Positions 10,858 through 22,400 of a DNA stretch of 64,000 nt are shown piece by piece. This DNA comes from Cyathus striatus (lineage: Eukaryota; Basidiomycota; Agaricomycetes; Agaricales; Nidulariaceae). The position numbers were made by a program, and so were the translations under genes. Positions within the stretch are counted from its first letter, which is position 1, and each line of letters opens with the position of its first letter. Under the pieces are notes generated by a model that ran no database searches, had not been told where the DNA came from, and worked only from the letters and a program-made list of their open reading frames with translations. Location: NCBI GenBank assembly GCA_025738555.1, contig JAOVFP010000005.1:3286001-3350000 (forward strand), in the 5' to 3' direction.

Positions 10858-12276
10858 ATGCGCCCACGCATAGGAGTTGGTGCGTTTCTTTTATCTGTAG
10901 CATCGTTTACGCTTGCGGGCATCGTGAACCATACAATTGATGACACATATGGAGACTCACAAACGCTTCAATTGCCTACATACCTGCCAGCTGTGGATGT
11001 ATGGGCCGACCAGACATGCGGAGGATGCGCAATCCAGCCTGCCACGTCGAAGGCATTCAAGAACACATATACCGCTGCAACATACCATCCTGGACTACAG
11101 AACATCTCTATAAGTATGGACTTTGAAGGTACCGCATCATAGCTTTCTGTGGAGAATTTTGGACTCTGATTTTCATGCCACAGGAACTGCAATATATGTT
11201 TACTTCATTCTGGCAAACAATCATGGCGATGATATCACCACGATTACAATGGCCAACTTTACTATTGATGGAAAGATGGTTGGAACTTTCGCTCATGCCC
11301 CCGATTACACTGCAAATGACATACTTTTCAATCAATTGGTCTTTAGCAAGACTGATCTTCCAAATGGGAACCATAAACTGGTTATTTCTATTTCTGACAT
11401 TGACTTCAAGGTCTTCGTCAATTTTGATTATGCCATATATACGTAAGTATGCTAGGCTCTAAACTTCAAAGTTTTATCGTCAAACGACTGCTAATTGTGC
11501 TCACGGGCGTGGACAGTGTTGATTCTGCCATCCCAAGCCCCTCTTCTGCCAGTACGCAATACTCTACCAGCAGTTCGGCCTTTCTACCAACCTCTTCCAG
11601 ACCTGCTATTGATACAGATACATCACAATGTAACTCGGATATCAACTCAACGCCGATTGGTACCATTGTTGGTGGAGTAGTTGGAGGGATTGCACTTATT
11701 GGTGCTGTTGTTGGCATTTTATTCTGGCGAAATCGGAGGGAGTGGCACATTCAGACTAATAGGAATGACCCAGAACCGAGGAATCGGGATATGGGCAACG
11801 TATCTGCAGCGCTGCTAACACCATTTGTTGTCGATTCTCCTGACAGCAAGGGTGGTACCTCGCCGGGGTCGAGTCATATTTCCTCCCTGCGGTCCAAAGC
11901 TAGCAACAATAATATCTCTGACACACACCAAGGGTCACATAATGAATCCATCTGGTCGCCTTTAGGGAATGGTACATCAGCTTCCACGCAAGAACATAAT
12001 TGTCATGCTTGCCAGAGAGAACTGAATCGACAATCAGTTGCTGCAAATCAGGGATTGAATCAACGTAGGGGAGGGTTATATATTCAGCAGGCACTGAATG
12101 TGAATGCTGAAAGAAATGAAAAAGCAGGTAGTATTGTGGGAGGTGACGACGAGATGAATAGAATACAGGAGCAGATGCAGGCAATGCAGGCACAGATCGA
12201 GTCTCTTCAGTCACAGCTGCGGAATGCACGACCTCAGGGACTATTAAACGAGCCTCCACCGGGATATGCCCCATGA
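10858..12276 (+). CDS. Paralog E: single-pass membrane protein with PPxY tail
   Basis: Exons 10858-11128, 11184-11442 and 11517-12276 give 429 aa. Signal peptide (MRPRIGVGAFLLSVASFTLA), then TIDDTYGD, CGGCAI, NFTIDGKMVG and FVNFDYAIYT, closely matching D and B. A Ser-rich stalk precedes a glycine-rich membrane helix (about 225-248) and basic WRNRRE. The tail contains a Cys pair (NCHACQRELNR) seen in simpler form in D (SCQSELDQR), then IQEQMQAMQAQIESLQ and EPPPGYAP. The second intron is 74 nt. The F-box gene lies 206 bases downstream in convergent orientation. Function unknown. Confidence 0.87.
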
Positions 12277-12481
12277 TTGTTTCGGTTTTGTCGTCATTCA
12301 TTAATGCTTATAGTAAGTCTTTATTTATACCCAGTTGTTTGTAGCTAGCTCTCCAAGAATGTCTGCTTCTTTAAATTATTGCACTGCCTACCAGTTATGA
12401 TGCTGGTAGTTTCAGATCACTGTAACCTTACAGGCATTGGTAGTATATTCTATATCTTATAAAAGAAGGCAATATATTCTC

Positions 12482-14241
12482 CTAATTTAACACACCAAAA
12501 CTATATCCTAATATTTCTCTGTCCAGTGGTATTTTAATCTCGGTCGACAGAACTAGGCCACTTTGTATGTAAGGGTTGAGGATGTCATCTAACTCATGGA
12601 AAAACGAAGTCCAGTATTCAGTGGGAGCGATTAGGTTTATACTTTGTATTGAATGTGGCCGATTTGACGGGTTCACATGCAAGTACCTTACAAGTTCCGA
12701 GAAGTTGTCTGCAACTTCTTCGATACCCGATACTGGAGAGCCGGAGTGACTTTGCGAAAAAGCTGTCGGGCATGATATTCGAAGACAGCGCAATAGTGGG
12801 AGCGAGTCTGATTCCTTAACCAGGTCTGTCAGATGCATAAACAGGTTGTCGAGCTCGGCCAGGGTCCACTGCAGAATAATTTCTAGTTCGCAAATGGACG
12901 GCGTCGAGCGCAGTAATGATAGAAAATCCTGAAAATCAAAGGTCCGTGTTTTTGTAATGGAAAGCTTTTGTAAGTTTCCTAGTTGATGATATAGATATGG
13001 CTGCCAATCTTCGTATTTGAAGAGTAGGCGTCGGCGATTTCCTATACCTATCAGGCTGTCCGGAAGGGATGAACCAAGTGCAAGGAAGAATAAGGAAGGC
13101 ATAACTACGTTTGCGAAGATAAATGGCGTGCCAGAGTCACTAAAGGTGATCGATAACTCCATAAGTTGAGGAAGAGTGGTAACATCAGCTCGAACTGGAG
13201 GCTCCATTGACGGAAATTCGTCCATAAGATGAACGATAGCTTTCTGAAGATTCTGACACTGGGGAAGAATAGAGGCGAAAGTCCGCGAACCCAAGCAATG
13301 TGATAGATACAGATTCGTAAGCTGATGCCATGGAAATATGGATATAGGAATTGGCTGTCTTCCCGCACTGGCAATAGAAAGATGTCGAAGGCAAGGTGCA
13401 TTTTGAAATGATCGTTGACCTTCATGACTGGCAATGAAGCCATGTCTAAAGCTTAGTCGGAGAGTCTCGAGTCTGTCGAACTGGTTGTTCTGTGGTATAA
13501 GAGAAGGAACCGCACACATATCGTTCCCGTTGACTTCCAGTCTGGCGATCTGCTGAAAGAAAGAGCTTTCTGCCAACTTCTCAATTGGAGCATTCAAGAA
13601 GTTGGGATTTACGAGGGGTACGTCAAATGCCCCTCGTGGCATAGAAACCCGTATATCTAGATGCAGAGAGAGTGACAAATCTCTAGCTCGTTCAAACCAC
13701 TGTTCAGCATCGCGCAGAAAGTCCCCAGCGGTATCTTTAACGTCATCCGGAGACATCTTGATCACAAAACGCGTCCAAAGTCGTGGATCCCTAATACATA
13801 CGTCTTTCCAAAGTTGACAGACCTGGCAAAGTAGAAGAGGTGCCGCATCTAGAGACGATATGCCATCTGATGGTAAGCAATATCTAAAAATCTCGGCCAA
13901 AAGTTCAGGTAACATGCGGCGTATAGGTGACAGAATGAGGGAGCAAGAATCAAGCTCGCGCATTTTGTCTGCGTGTCTCGTTTCAAGTTTTCTTAGAATG
14001 GCTTTCTGACGTTCTATCTCCGTATAAACCTTTTGCATTTCACATTCAAGATATGTGCGTTTTGTCGTGCATTCTTCACGAATGCGATTTGTGTCTAGAA
14101 CCTGCTGAAGAGATGGAATGTCATTTGTCCGGAGTAAACACCGTATGTCTTCGGGAAAAATCTAGCAGTCCTTCTAGCATCAAACAGAGTGTATGTAAAC
14201 ACCCGAAGAGCAACACGCACACTGTCTATTTCATCCGTCAT
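12482..14241 (-). CDS. F-box/LRR-type protein
   Basis: The main exon runs from 14161 to 12482. The N-terminal coiled-coil (IERQKAILRKLETRHADKMREL) is followed by the F-box-like segment LSPIRRMLPELLAEIFRYCLP and CQLWKDVCIRDPRLW, the usual layout of the large Agaricomycete F-box family; leucine-rich repeats fill the rest. The family acts as substrate receptors of SCF ubiquitin ligases. The frame is open upstream of the ATG at 14038 (PEDIRCLLRTNDIPSLQQVL, the conserved lead-in of this family) to a TAG that looks like a splice acceptor (14162-14166). I propose a 7-codon first exon at 14221-14241 and a 59-nt intron; a 41-nt alternative intron also keeps frame. The C-terminus is certain, the 5' exon is inference. 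Confidence 0.8.
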
Positions 14242-14874
14242 AGCCTTTTAGCCTGAAGCTTGAATGATAATTGCTGTAAGTACGCCTTCAACGAACAGCT
14301 GGGTGGATACCTAGGTGCATAAAGAAAGTAAATCGAACCAGAGTTATCCTTGCTGAAGGTTTGTTACATAAATCCTCGCAGCCTCATGGTGAGTTTAGTT
14401 CACCCTGCCTGTCGGGTAGCTCGAAATGGCGTAAGCGGGCAACGATCTACAGCTTTCACCGATGCGAACGTTCAGCCTTTTTGAGTTTGAATAGTTCACA
14501 CCCCGGGAGCACAAGCCGTCGCAGGTGTAGAATAAACAACTGACAACAATCAATGTCATTTCCAAATTTCCAATCACTCGCATTTGCAGTGACTCTAGTG
14601 TCTGAGTGCAGCTTCCTTCAGCATACAAATATTCAATAACTTGAATTACGCCGAAATTCCTTCCAGAAACATTCTGGGGTAAGTTGCATGTACCTACGGC
14701 GCGTTCGGACAGGTTCGGACTCGACGCGTTGTTGTCACAGTCAGGTGACCGGTGACAAAGAACTGAGTTCTTGACATCGTGGGTTAGGTGCGGATGAGCT
14801 TCAACACACTTACATTTGTATGTTCAGTTTCTTCAATATCATAAACAACATTTGGCCAACGTGTTCAGCCCCCT
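14242..14874. other. Divergent promoter region, F-box gene / FAN1
   Basis: About 630 bases between two divergent genes. It carries an ACGCGT hexamer (listed separately). No other gene was seen. Confidence 0.5.
14724..14729. promoter_or_regulatory. MCB-like ACGCGT box upstream of FAN1
   Basis: ACGCGT lies about 146 bases before the FAN1 start codon. This palindrome is the core MluI cell-cycle box bound by MBF in yeasts, which drives S-phase DNA replication and repair genes. A single copy can arise by chance, so this is only a candidate. Confidence 0.3.
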
Positions 14875-17800
14875 ATGGATGAAACGAAGAATTCAAGGCT
14901 AATTCAACAACTGATATTTGGAGGGCGTCTTGACGACAGAGATGTCGAAAAAGAATTTGAAGAGCAAGATAAAGAGACCAAGTCTTCGCGATATGGTATA
15001 GACGGATGCAAGAAGCCGTCTGCATATGTAGAAAGGCTCGAAGGTTCGCATTATTAGTCTGATATGAGTTCACCCTTTTATCTGCGCTCGTTACAGAGAT
15101 GATCAATGTTATTTCTGCGCACGAAAGCCATTTGTTAACACCTACAGAGTGGACGGTGATCGAACATTTCAAATCATTCTCTTGTACGTCTTGCCTACAT
15201 ACCACATATGCTTTCTCCGGCTGAGCAGTGTCATTCAAGACAACACGAGGTACTGCCTTGCACGCCTTGTTCTTCGGAAACCCAACACCTGGCACGCGCT
15301 GTCCGCATTCAAGGAGAAGTATGTGGAAGAGATAGGTGAAGCCGGATTCAACCACTCAATGATAGATCTCTGTGAGCCGTTAGATCACACTGTCAAATGT
15401 GAAGAAGAGCCTGTTTTGGGGATCAAGATGGAGGAGGAATGCATCGACCTAACTGCGGAATCTAATGAAGATGAACCACCTCCAAACTCATCTACGCCAA
15501 CTATGACTTGTTGCAAGTTTGAGACACCTATGCCTGAGCCTGGCCCCTCTGCATGGCATGAGCACCTTACAGCCCCCCTTTCCGGTGGCTTATCGTATGA
15601 CAGAATTGATAACGAGGTGGGGGATATTCTCAATTCCAACAATGAAGATCTTGCCGTCGATCAATTCTGCGAGAATGAATCGAGTATGACTCTTGAAGAA
15701 ATTCTTCGAAGACTGGACGTTCCTCGACTGAAAGGGCTTATCAAGGCTACGAAGTCGAAACCTACCCGATCTGATGTAAATACCTCGCTTGAATAACTCA
15801 TCCCAAAATCTGATACATTGTCCAGAAAGAGTCAATGATCTCGGCTCTGTTGTTACACAGTAGAACCCAGTCAACTTTGGCATTCCCCGCGGTTTCCAAA
15901 CCTTCTGGGAAGGGGAAAGCTCGAGACGATGGATTTCGACAAACGACTATCCCTTTTCCCATAATCTCCAGACAGACACCGATAAATGGAAAGAAAAGCA
16001 TAAAATCTGCCGAAGATAGGCTTAGGGAACAAGCTTTAGAAAAGCTTGGTGGGTTTACGCATTTCTTTTCTGTAGGTAGGCTAAAATGCAGTGACAGGAA
16101 AATGTGTGCGAGTCAATTACAACTTTTACCGCCTCATCCGTCGGATGCACATAATTTGTTTTCGCGCTACTGAACATCCGACAGCTTTACTTCTTCCGGC
16201 ACTTCTCACCTCGTTCAAAAAGCGCAAATACGCGTCATATAATCACTCTCGGGACGGTGGGATATGGAATACAAGAGAAGATTTGCTTCTATATGAGCAA
16301 GCATTAGCGCTAGAGGCCAAAATCGAGGAGTTCATGGGACTGGTCGATGAATCAGCAAAAGGTGGAGGATCCACAACGAAAGCTTCTAGACTAACCAACT
16401 TTCAAACGCCTATGACCCCGACTCCGGGAAAGAGGCTTGCGACTCCTCTAAGAACACCGAACAGTGTTCGTTCTACGAGATATGCCGACACCCCGGGCAG
16501 CATGAAAGAAGAGCCAATAGAGTCATGGCAGTATCCTATTGAAGAACCCGAAGTGTCGTCCACGAAGACACCCAAAGAACAGAAAGCTGAGATCACCAAA
16601 TACCTTTATCTAAATTACATACGAGATCGATGGCAAAGTTCCATTGCTGTCAAGAAAGAGCTCAAGGAGCGTTCGCCAGCATTAGAGCGTTTCGAGCCTG
16701 GTATGAGTCGCATTATGGAACTTACACTTCTAGGCTGACTTCTTATAGGTTTCATTTACACGCGACTGGTCTGCGGGGCTGGGGGGGCGTTTGCAACACT
16801 GAAGGAATATACACAGGAACTTGAACTTGTCCAATCCCTACTCGCACAACGATTCTGGCGACGAGGGAAAAGAGCTGCATGGTATACCAGGAGAGCTATC
16901 CTTCAGACCCGTTACTTACATAAGGATTTGGATGGAAAACCCGACCTTAATGTCCTTCAAGAAGCTCTCGACGGTATATATGAAGCTCTTAAAGACAATG
17001 ACACGGGCATTGGTGTGTGCTTTATTTGTACGGATAAATCTAGTTGTAATCTTTGGATTAGTTTGGCGACCTGGCCTTGTACGCCGTATTTTGCGACTGG
17101 AGAAGTCCCTTAAAATCCCTCCCGAGCAATGCGTCAAAGTCGAAGGCAAACTTCGCTCCTCAGAGATTGTCGAACTTGAGGCAATCCGGGTACATGTTCA
17201 TGGCATGAGGCTCGATCCACAAGGCCGCCCTATCATCGAAACGCCGGTACGCGCAGATGCCAGTGTGAAGAATTATTTTTCCCCGATAGCCACAAGAAAT
17301 CCTGGGAAAGAGGTGAAAGAGGTGTCGTTACTAGCTTAATTATCTGTGTTAATGGCTACTAAAGTGACTTATTCAAAGGAGCCCAAGCCTGAAAAGAAAC
17401 GCAACGGTAAGACGTACTGGAAAGGCATCGACGGTGCAATCGTCAATGTTGAAGAACGTGCACTCCAGTATTATTGTTCTCTCGGCTACAAAGGGTATGT
17501 AAGAGTGTTATATTCTTTGATCATGAATAGCTGAAGATGCTGCTACAGATTTCACTCTGAAACGAGCATCCTTACCACTATCTTTGGTCTTCTCTTCTGG
17601 GATATCATCTTTGCGAGTATCCCGGGTGCATTTGAAACCGAATTCCAAGCTGCTCCGCTCGACATCGGCGAGGACACGTTCTATGCTGCGCGGAGGGAGC
17701 TCATCGACAAAAGACTCGCAGAGATTCGCGACGGGAACGCTGTAGAGATTCTCAAGAAACATGATGAGATGTACCGAGAAAAGGAGACATGGTGCATCGG

Positions 17801-18386
17801 CGTCAAGTGGGATTTATGTTCCCGCGAAGACTTGGCTGAGATTGTGGAAGTAAGTTTTTTCTGCGCTGTTTTTTTATACAATACCGCAGCGTGTTGAACC
17901 TATTGCCAGTGCCTTGGTGGGAACTCATTGGCGTTTATTTGCCAGCTATTCTGCGAAGACTATGTTGGTAGAAGTAGTGGGGTACCAGACCTAATTGTCT
18001 GGAACGCCGAACTGAAGGAGTGTAAACTCGTCGAGGTTAAGGGGCCAGGCGATAAACCAATGGAGAACCAGAAGGTATGTATTCGAATCGTTTTACTGTA
18101 TTAATTTTACCGATATCTTTCCTTTATTCAGCTTTGGTTTGACTCTCTTCTCAGAGCACATGCTGCTGTGGAAATTTGTCAAGTCATCGACATAAATTGT
18201 CCTAATATTGCCCCTAAAACTACTGGGAAGAGGAAGCGTAAAACCCCTGTACCTAGCTCCTCCAAACGGCGTAAAGTAGCTCAGCTCGATGCCAATGACG
18301 TCGAGCCAGAGGAGGATTATGATCAGCTCGATGCTGAGGAATATGAGTTGCCTCAGCTACCGTTGGAGAAAATGCACGCGAACTGA
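14875..18386 (+). CDS. FAN1: Fanconi-associated nuclease 1 homolog (VRR-NUC)
   Basis: Eleven exons keep one frame and give 992 aa: 14875-15043, 15097-15183, 15240-15775, 15826-16048, 16098-16700, 16749-17012, 17062-17321, 17379-17494, 17549-17849, 17910-18074, 18132-18386. FAN1 is a structure-specific 5' flap endo/exonuclease that unhooks DNA interstrand crosslinks. The order is an N-terminal helix ending SHLLTPTEWTVIEHFKSFSY, the RYCLARLVLRK core, a TPR-like middle (YTRLVCGAGGAFATLKEY to RPGLVRRILRLEK), and a C-terminal VRR-NUC domain. There GVPDLIVWN and KLVEVKGPGD supply the PD-(D/E)XK triad Asp880, Glu895 and Lys897. The tail has a basic nuclear-signal-like stretch (KRKRKTPVPSSSKRRK). IDLT at 154-157 before acidic residues resembles a SUMO-interacting motif. 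Only the 17321/17379 junction had a competing donor (17312). Confidence 0.93.
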
Positions 18387-19413
18387 GTCCCGCTAGTTCA
18401 GCTAATGCGTCGTGGCAACCCGCCGGGCTACGGGTAGACCAAGTTTCATTAAATTTTCCCTCGTACACCCACTGTTGTCAACAGATTAATTTGCATTCGT
18501 ACACCCACCTGCGTCAACAGAGTGGCATGTACGTCTGCCAGCTTTCCTATCTTATTATTATTATTTATAACGCTGCTCACGTTGCTCTCGTTTACATTGT
18601 CACGCTATTCCTATACCGCAATTGTATATTATTGTATCGACCTAGTGAATATTCATCCACTCACAACCTTTTCATAGCTTGCTGCGCGGGTAGTCTTAAG
18701 CGGCGGTCTATTCACTAACGACCTATGACGGCGCGGTGATGCGTGGATATGCGGCGCGAGAGACATCTTGCCGGTACATATGTGTACATTAAATCAAGGA
18801 GCGTCAGCGGGACCAGAGTTGGCCGAAACAGATACTGGCAACTTGGGTGGGGCACGATCATAAGTGCTAACCCCATTCACATTCGACATCAAATGCACAT
18901 GTTTGAAGGGGCGGTGCGCCGTCGCAGAAAGTTGCAACTATGAAGCCACAGCTTTAGGTGTATTGAAATAAATACGCATAACACCTTGCGGTCCTAATGG
19001 ATCATGGCATGAAAATATAATTCTAGAGTCCACACGAGCTCGGATTGGGGGTGTGGACTCGAATACTTACTTGGAGTAGTGATAAGATCTCTTTAAAGTC
19101 CGATGGATGCTCAATTCCCACGAGTGGTCCCGCCCTTCTACTGTGGGTTAGGGATATTTATAGGCGGATTCACAGCCTTCCATTCGCTCAAACTGATATT
19201 CTATTCGCCGGCATCCGTCCATCACGATCTGGGTCAGCATGTTTCCGTCATCCACTCTTGAGACGCTGATTCATGTTCACCAAAATAAGGCCTTCTGGGA
19301 ACCGCTCAAGATGCGTCCGAGCAGGTGGGTTGATTATGGCCTTTATTTACCATGTTTCTCCGAGCGCTGCACCCCCTTGAGTGATTGCCACGTCCCCTTC
19401 ATCTTCCACGCCC
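18387..19413. other. Intergenic, FAN1 to first P4-ATPase
   Basis: About 1 kb with no convincing coding sequence; the 3' end of FAN1 and the promoter of the flippase gene are expected here. The frames before the 19414 ATG are in other phases or need GTG starts. Confidence 0.5.
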
Positions 19414-22400
19414 ATGACGGCCTCAAAATCCAAGGGTGGTATCGCCAGTTGGTATGGTCGACTAGCAGCCTTCAATATCGAGTCTCTCTTCTCACGGAAG
19501 CGCGAGCCGGGACCACCAAGGACCATCTTCGTTAATGAAAAGCTTCCGGAGGATTATCGTGATCCTAAAGGCAGAGTGAAGCCAGAACATGTTTATACGG
19601 CCAATCAAGTTATCACTTCAAAGTATAATGTCATAACGTTCGTTCCCCGTAACTTGCTCGAGCAATTCCGCCGGGTTGCCAATATGTATGTGGTTTATCG
19701 GCATATCTTCGTTCACTTCATAATGTTCCACGCTCCTGTGTAGATTTTTCCTGGGAATTGCAATCCTGCAATTCTTTCCAAAGTTCTCTACGATCTCTCC
19801 TGGAGTCGCAATTCTACCTCTAATAATCATCATTGCTATCACTGCTGCAAAGGATGGCTATGAAGACTTTAAGCGCCATCAAGCGGACAAGAAGGTTAAC
19901 TACAGCGTAACTCGCGTGCTTTCCGGAGGAAACTGGGCGAATGATAATGCTATGAAGTCGAAAGCTAAGACATTCGTCCGAGGAATAATGCCTAAAGCAC
20001 GTAGTCCAGAGCATAAGCTTAGCGTGGGTGCAAAAGGCAGGAACAGTGATGGGTCAGGATCTGAACGCACTGCAGAACATTCTCTGGATAGTTCAACCGA
20101 ATCTAGCATAGAGTATGATGATGAAGAGGGTGCAGGGTCACCTGGATATGGCCAATCGCGACCGCATTGGAAGAGGACACTTTGGGAAGATATTCGCGTA
20201 GGAGACTTTGTGAAAATCATGGATAATGAAGCTCTACCTGCCGATATTTTGATATGTGCCACCTCAGAAGATGAAGACGTCGCATTCGTCGAAACCAAGA
20301 ATCTGGATGGAGAAACGAACCTGAAGTCGCGAAATGCGGTATCCGCCTTGTCTGGATTGCGCACTGCAACCGCATGTACGGACCCACGCCATATGTTCAG
20401 AGTAAAATGCGATAGACCAGATACTGATATGTACAGACTTAATGCAAACGTTACTTTTGACGGAAAAACTGCCCCTGTCGATCTGTCGATGGTTCTGCTT
20501 AGAGGCACTGTTCTCAGGAACACGAGATGGGTCATTGGGGTGGTACTATTCACAGGCGAGGATACTAAGATTGTCATGAATTCTGGTGGCACTCCAAGTA
20601 AGACAAGCAGAGTCGAGAGGCAGATGAATCCCCAAGTGTGAGTGCGGAAGTTTAAGGACCGGGATTACTGTCTTAACGTTTCCACCCCACAGGTTTATAA
20701 ATCTTTTAATCTTGGGAGCAATGGCTGTGGTCTGTGCTATTGCGGACTCTATGCTTGAGCTACGATACTTCCCTCTTAGTGCGCCCTGGCTCTATGGTGA
20801 TGACAGGAGCGATGACAACCCTAGAATCAATGGTCTCATCACTTGGGCTTTCGCCCTTCTCACGTCTGTTCTTCTACTCCTCACTTGTCATTTCAAAACA
20901 TTGATATTTATTTCATCTTCAGGTTTCAAGACATAGTGCCTATCTCGCTCTATATCTCAATAGAGTTTGTGCGAACGTGTCAGGCCGCATTTATCTATTT
21001 TGATGCAGACATATGGTATGAGAAAACAAATCAGCCTACCATTGCGCGAAGTTGGAACTTGTCTGATGACCTGGGTCAAATCGAGTATATCTTCTCAGAC
21101 AAAACTGGGACTTTGACTCAGGTGAGTGGGAATACATCTTATTGTGGCACTGAATCAAACAGTTGATGTCTATCAAATAGAACTCTATGGTGTTTAGACA
21201 ATGTTCTATTGGTGGGAGGGCTTACGGAGGAGACGCAGAAGATGAAATAGACGCCAATGATATCAAGCCGCCTTCCTTGATTGCTGGAAAAGATACGCAT
21301 CCAATTCAGGTCGATGTATGGGGTGCAAATGCACGGGCCGGAAGCAGTACGGTGCAAATAGACGCTTCTCGTAAGGTCAATGATAAGGACGACCGCCCCC
21401 GTTTCCATGACCCCACACTGCAGCAAGACATTGCAGCCGCTCTTTCCCCTGATGCTAAGCCTGATCCCGAAGGAGCTACTTTTGCAAGAAACTTGAATGG
21501 GTTCTTCACAGTTTTAGCGCTGTGCCACACTGTTTTAACTGGCGTGGATCCTCAAACTGGAAAGATTACATACAAGGCTCAATCACCAGATGAAGCCGCA
21601 CTGGTTCAGGCTGCTGCAGACGTGGGATATGAATTTCTAGGCAAAGACAGGGAGGTTCTAAGTTTACGGACGCCTGGGTCTCCTGATATCGAGAAATATG
21701 AACTTCTCAATATCCTCGAATTTACCAGTGCTAGGAAGAGGATGAGTGTGGTTCTTAGAAAGCTGGACGATGAAGATAACCGACTTTTCCTGCTTACCAA
21801 GGGCGCGGACAATGTGATCTTCGAGAGGCTCAAGGAAGGCGATGATGCCTTGAAGCAAGAGACTGAACATCATCTAAGCCAATTTGCGAACAATGGGCTG
21901 AGAACTCTAACATTGGCTTACAAGGTTATCTCTGGTATGGTTCATTTCATTGAATAAGTTGATTGGATTTAAATGGAAAATTGATATACAGAGGATCAGT
22001 ATGTTTCTTGGAGCGAGCGTTATCATGAAGCTACTGTTGCAATGCAAGATAGGGAGGAGCGGGTAGAATCCGTATCTGACGAAATAGAGCAAGAACTTCG
22101 ATTGCTTGGAGCGACAGCAATAGAGGACAAGCTTCAAGACGGCGTACCGGAGACCATCGCAGACTTGAAATGTGCAGGAATAAAGATATGGGTGGCAACT
22201 GGTGACAAGCTTGAAACGGCAATTGGTATTATCGTTGTTTTTTTCGCATTTCTATGCAACTGACGCGTCACACATCATAGCCATTGGCCGCAGTACCAAT
22301 CTTATAAACCAGGATTCGAATATCATAATCGTTCGAGGGCGTACTCACCGTCCCGTACAACAGCAGATGTTAGCTTCCATTGAGCAGTTCTTCCCTGAAA

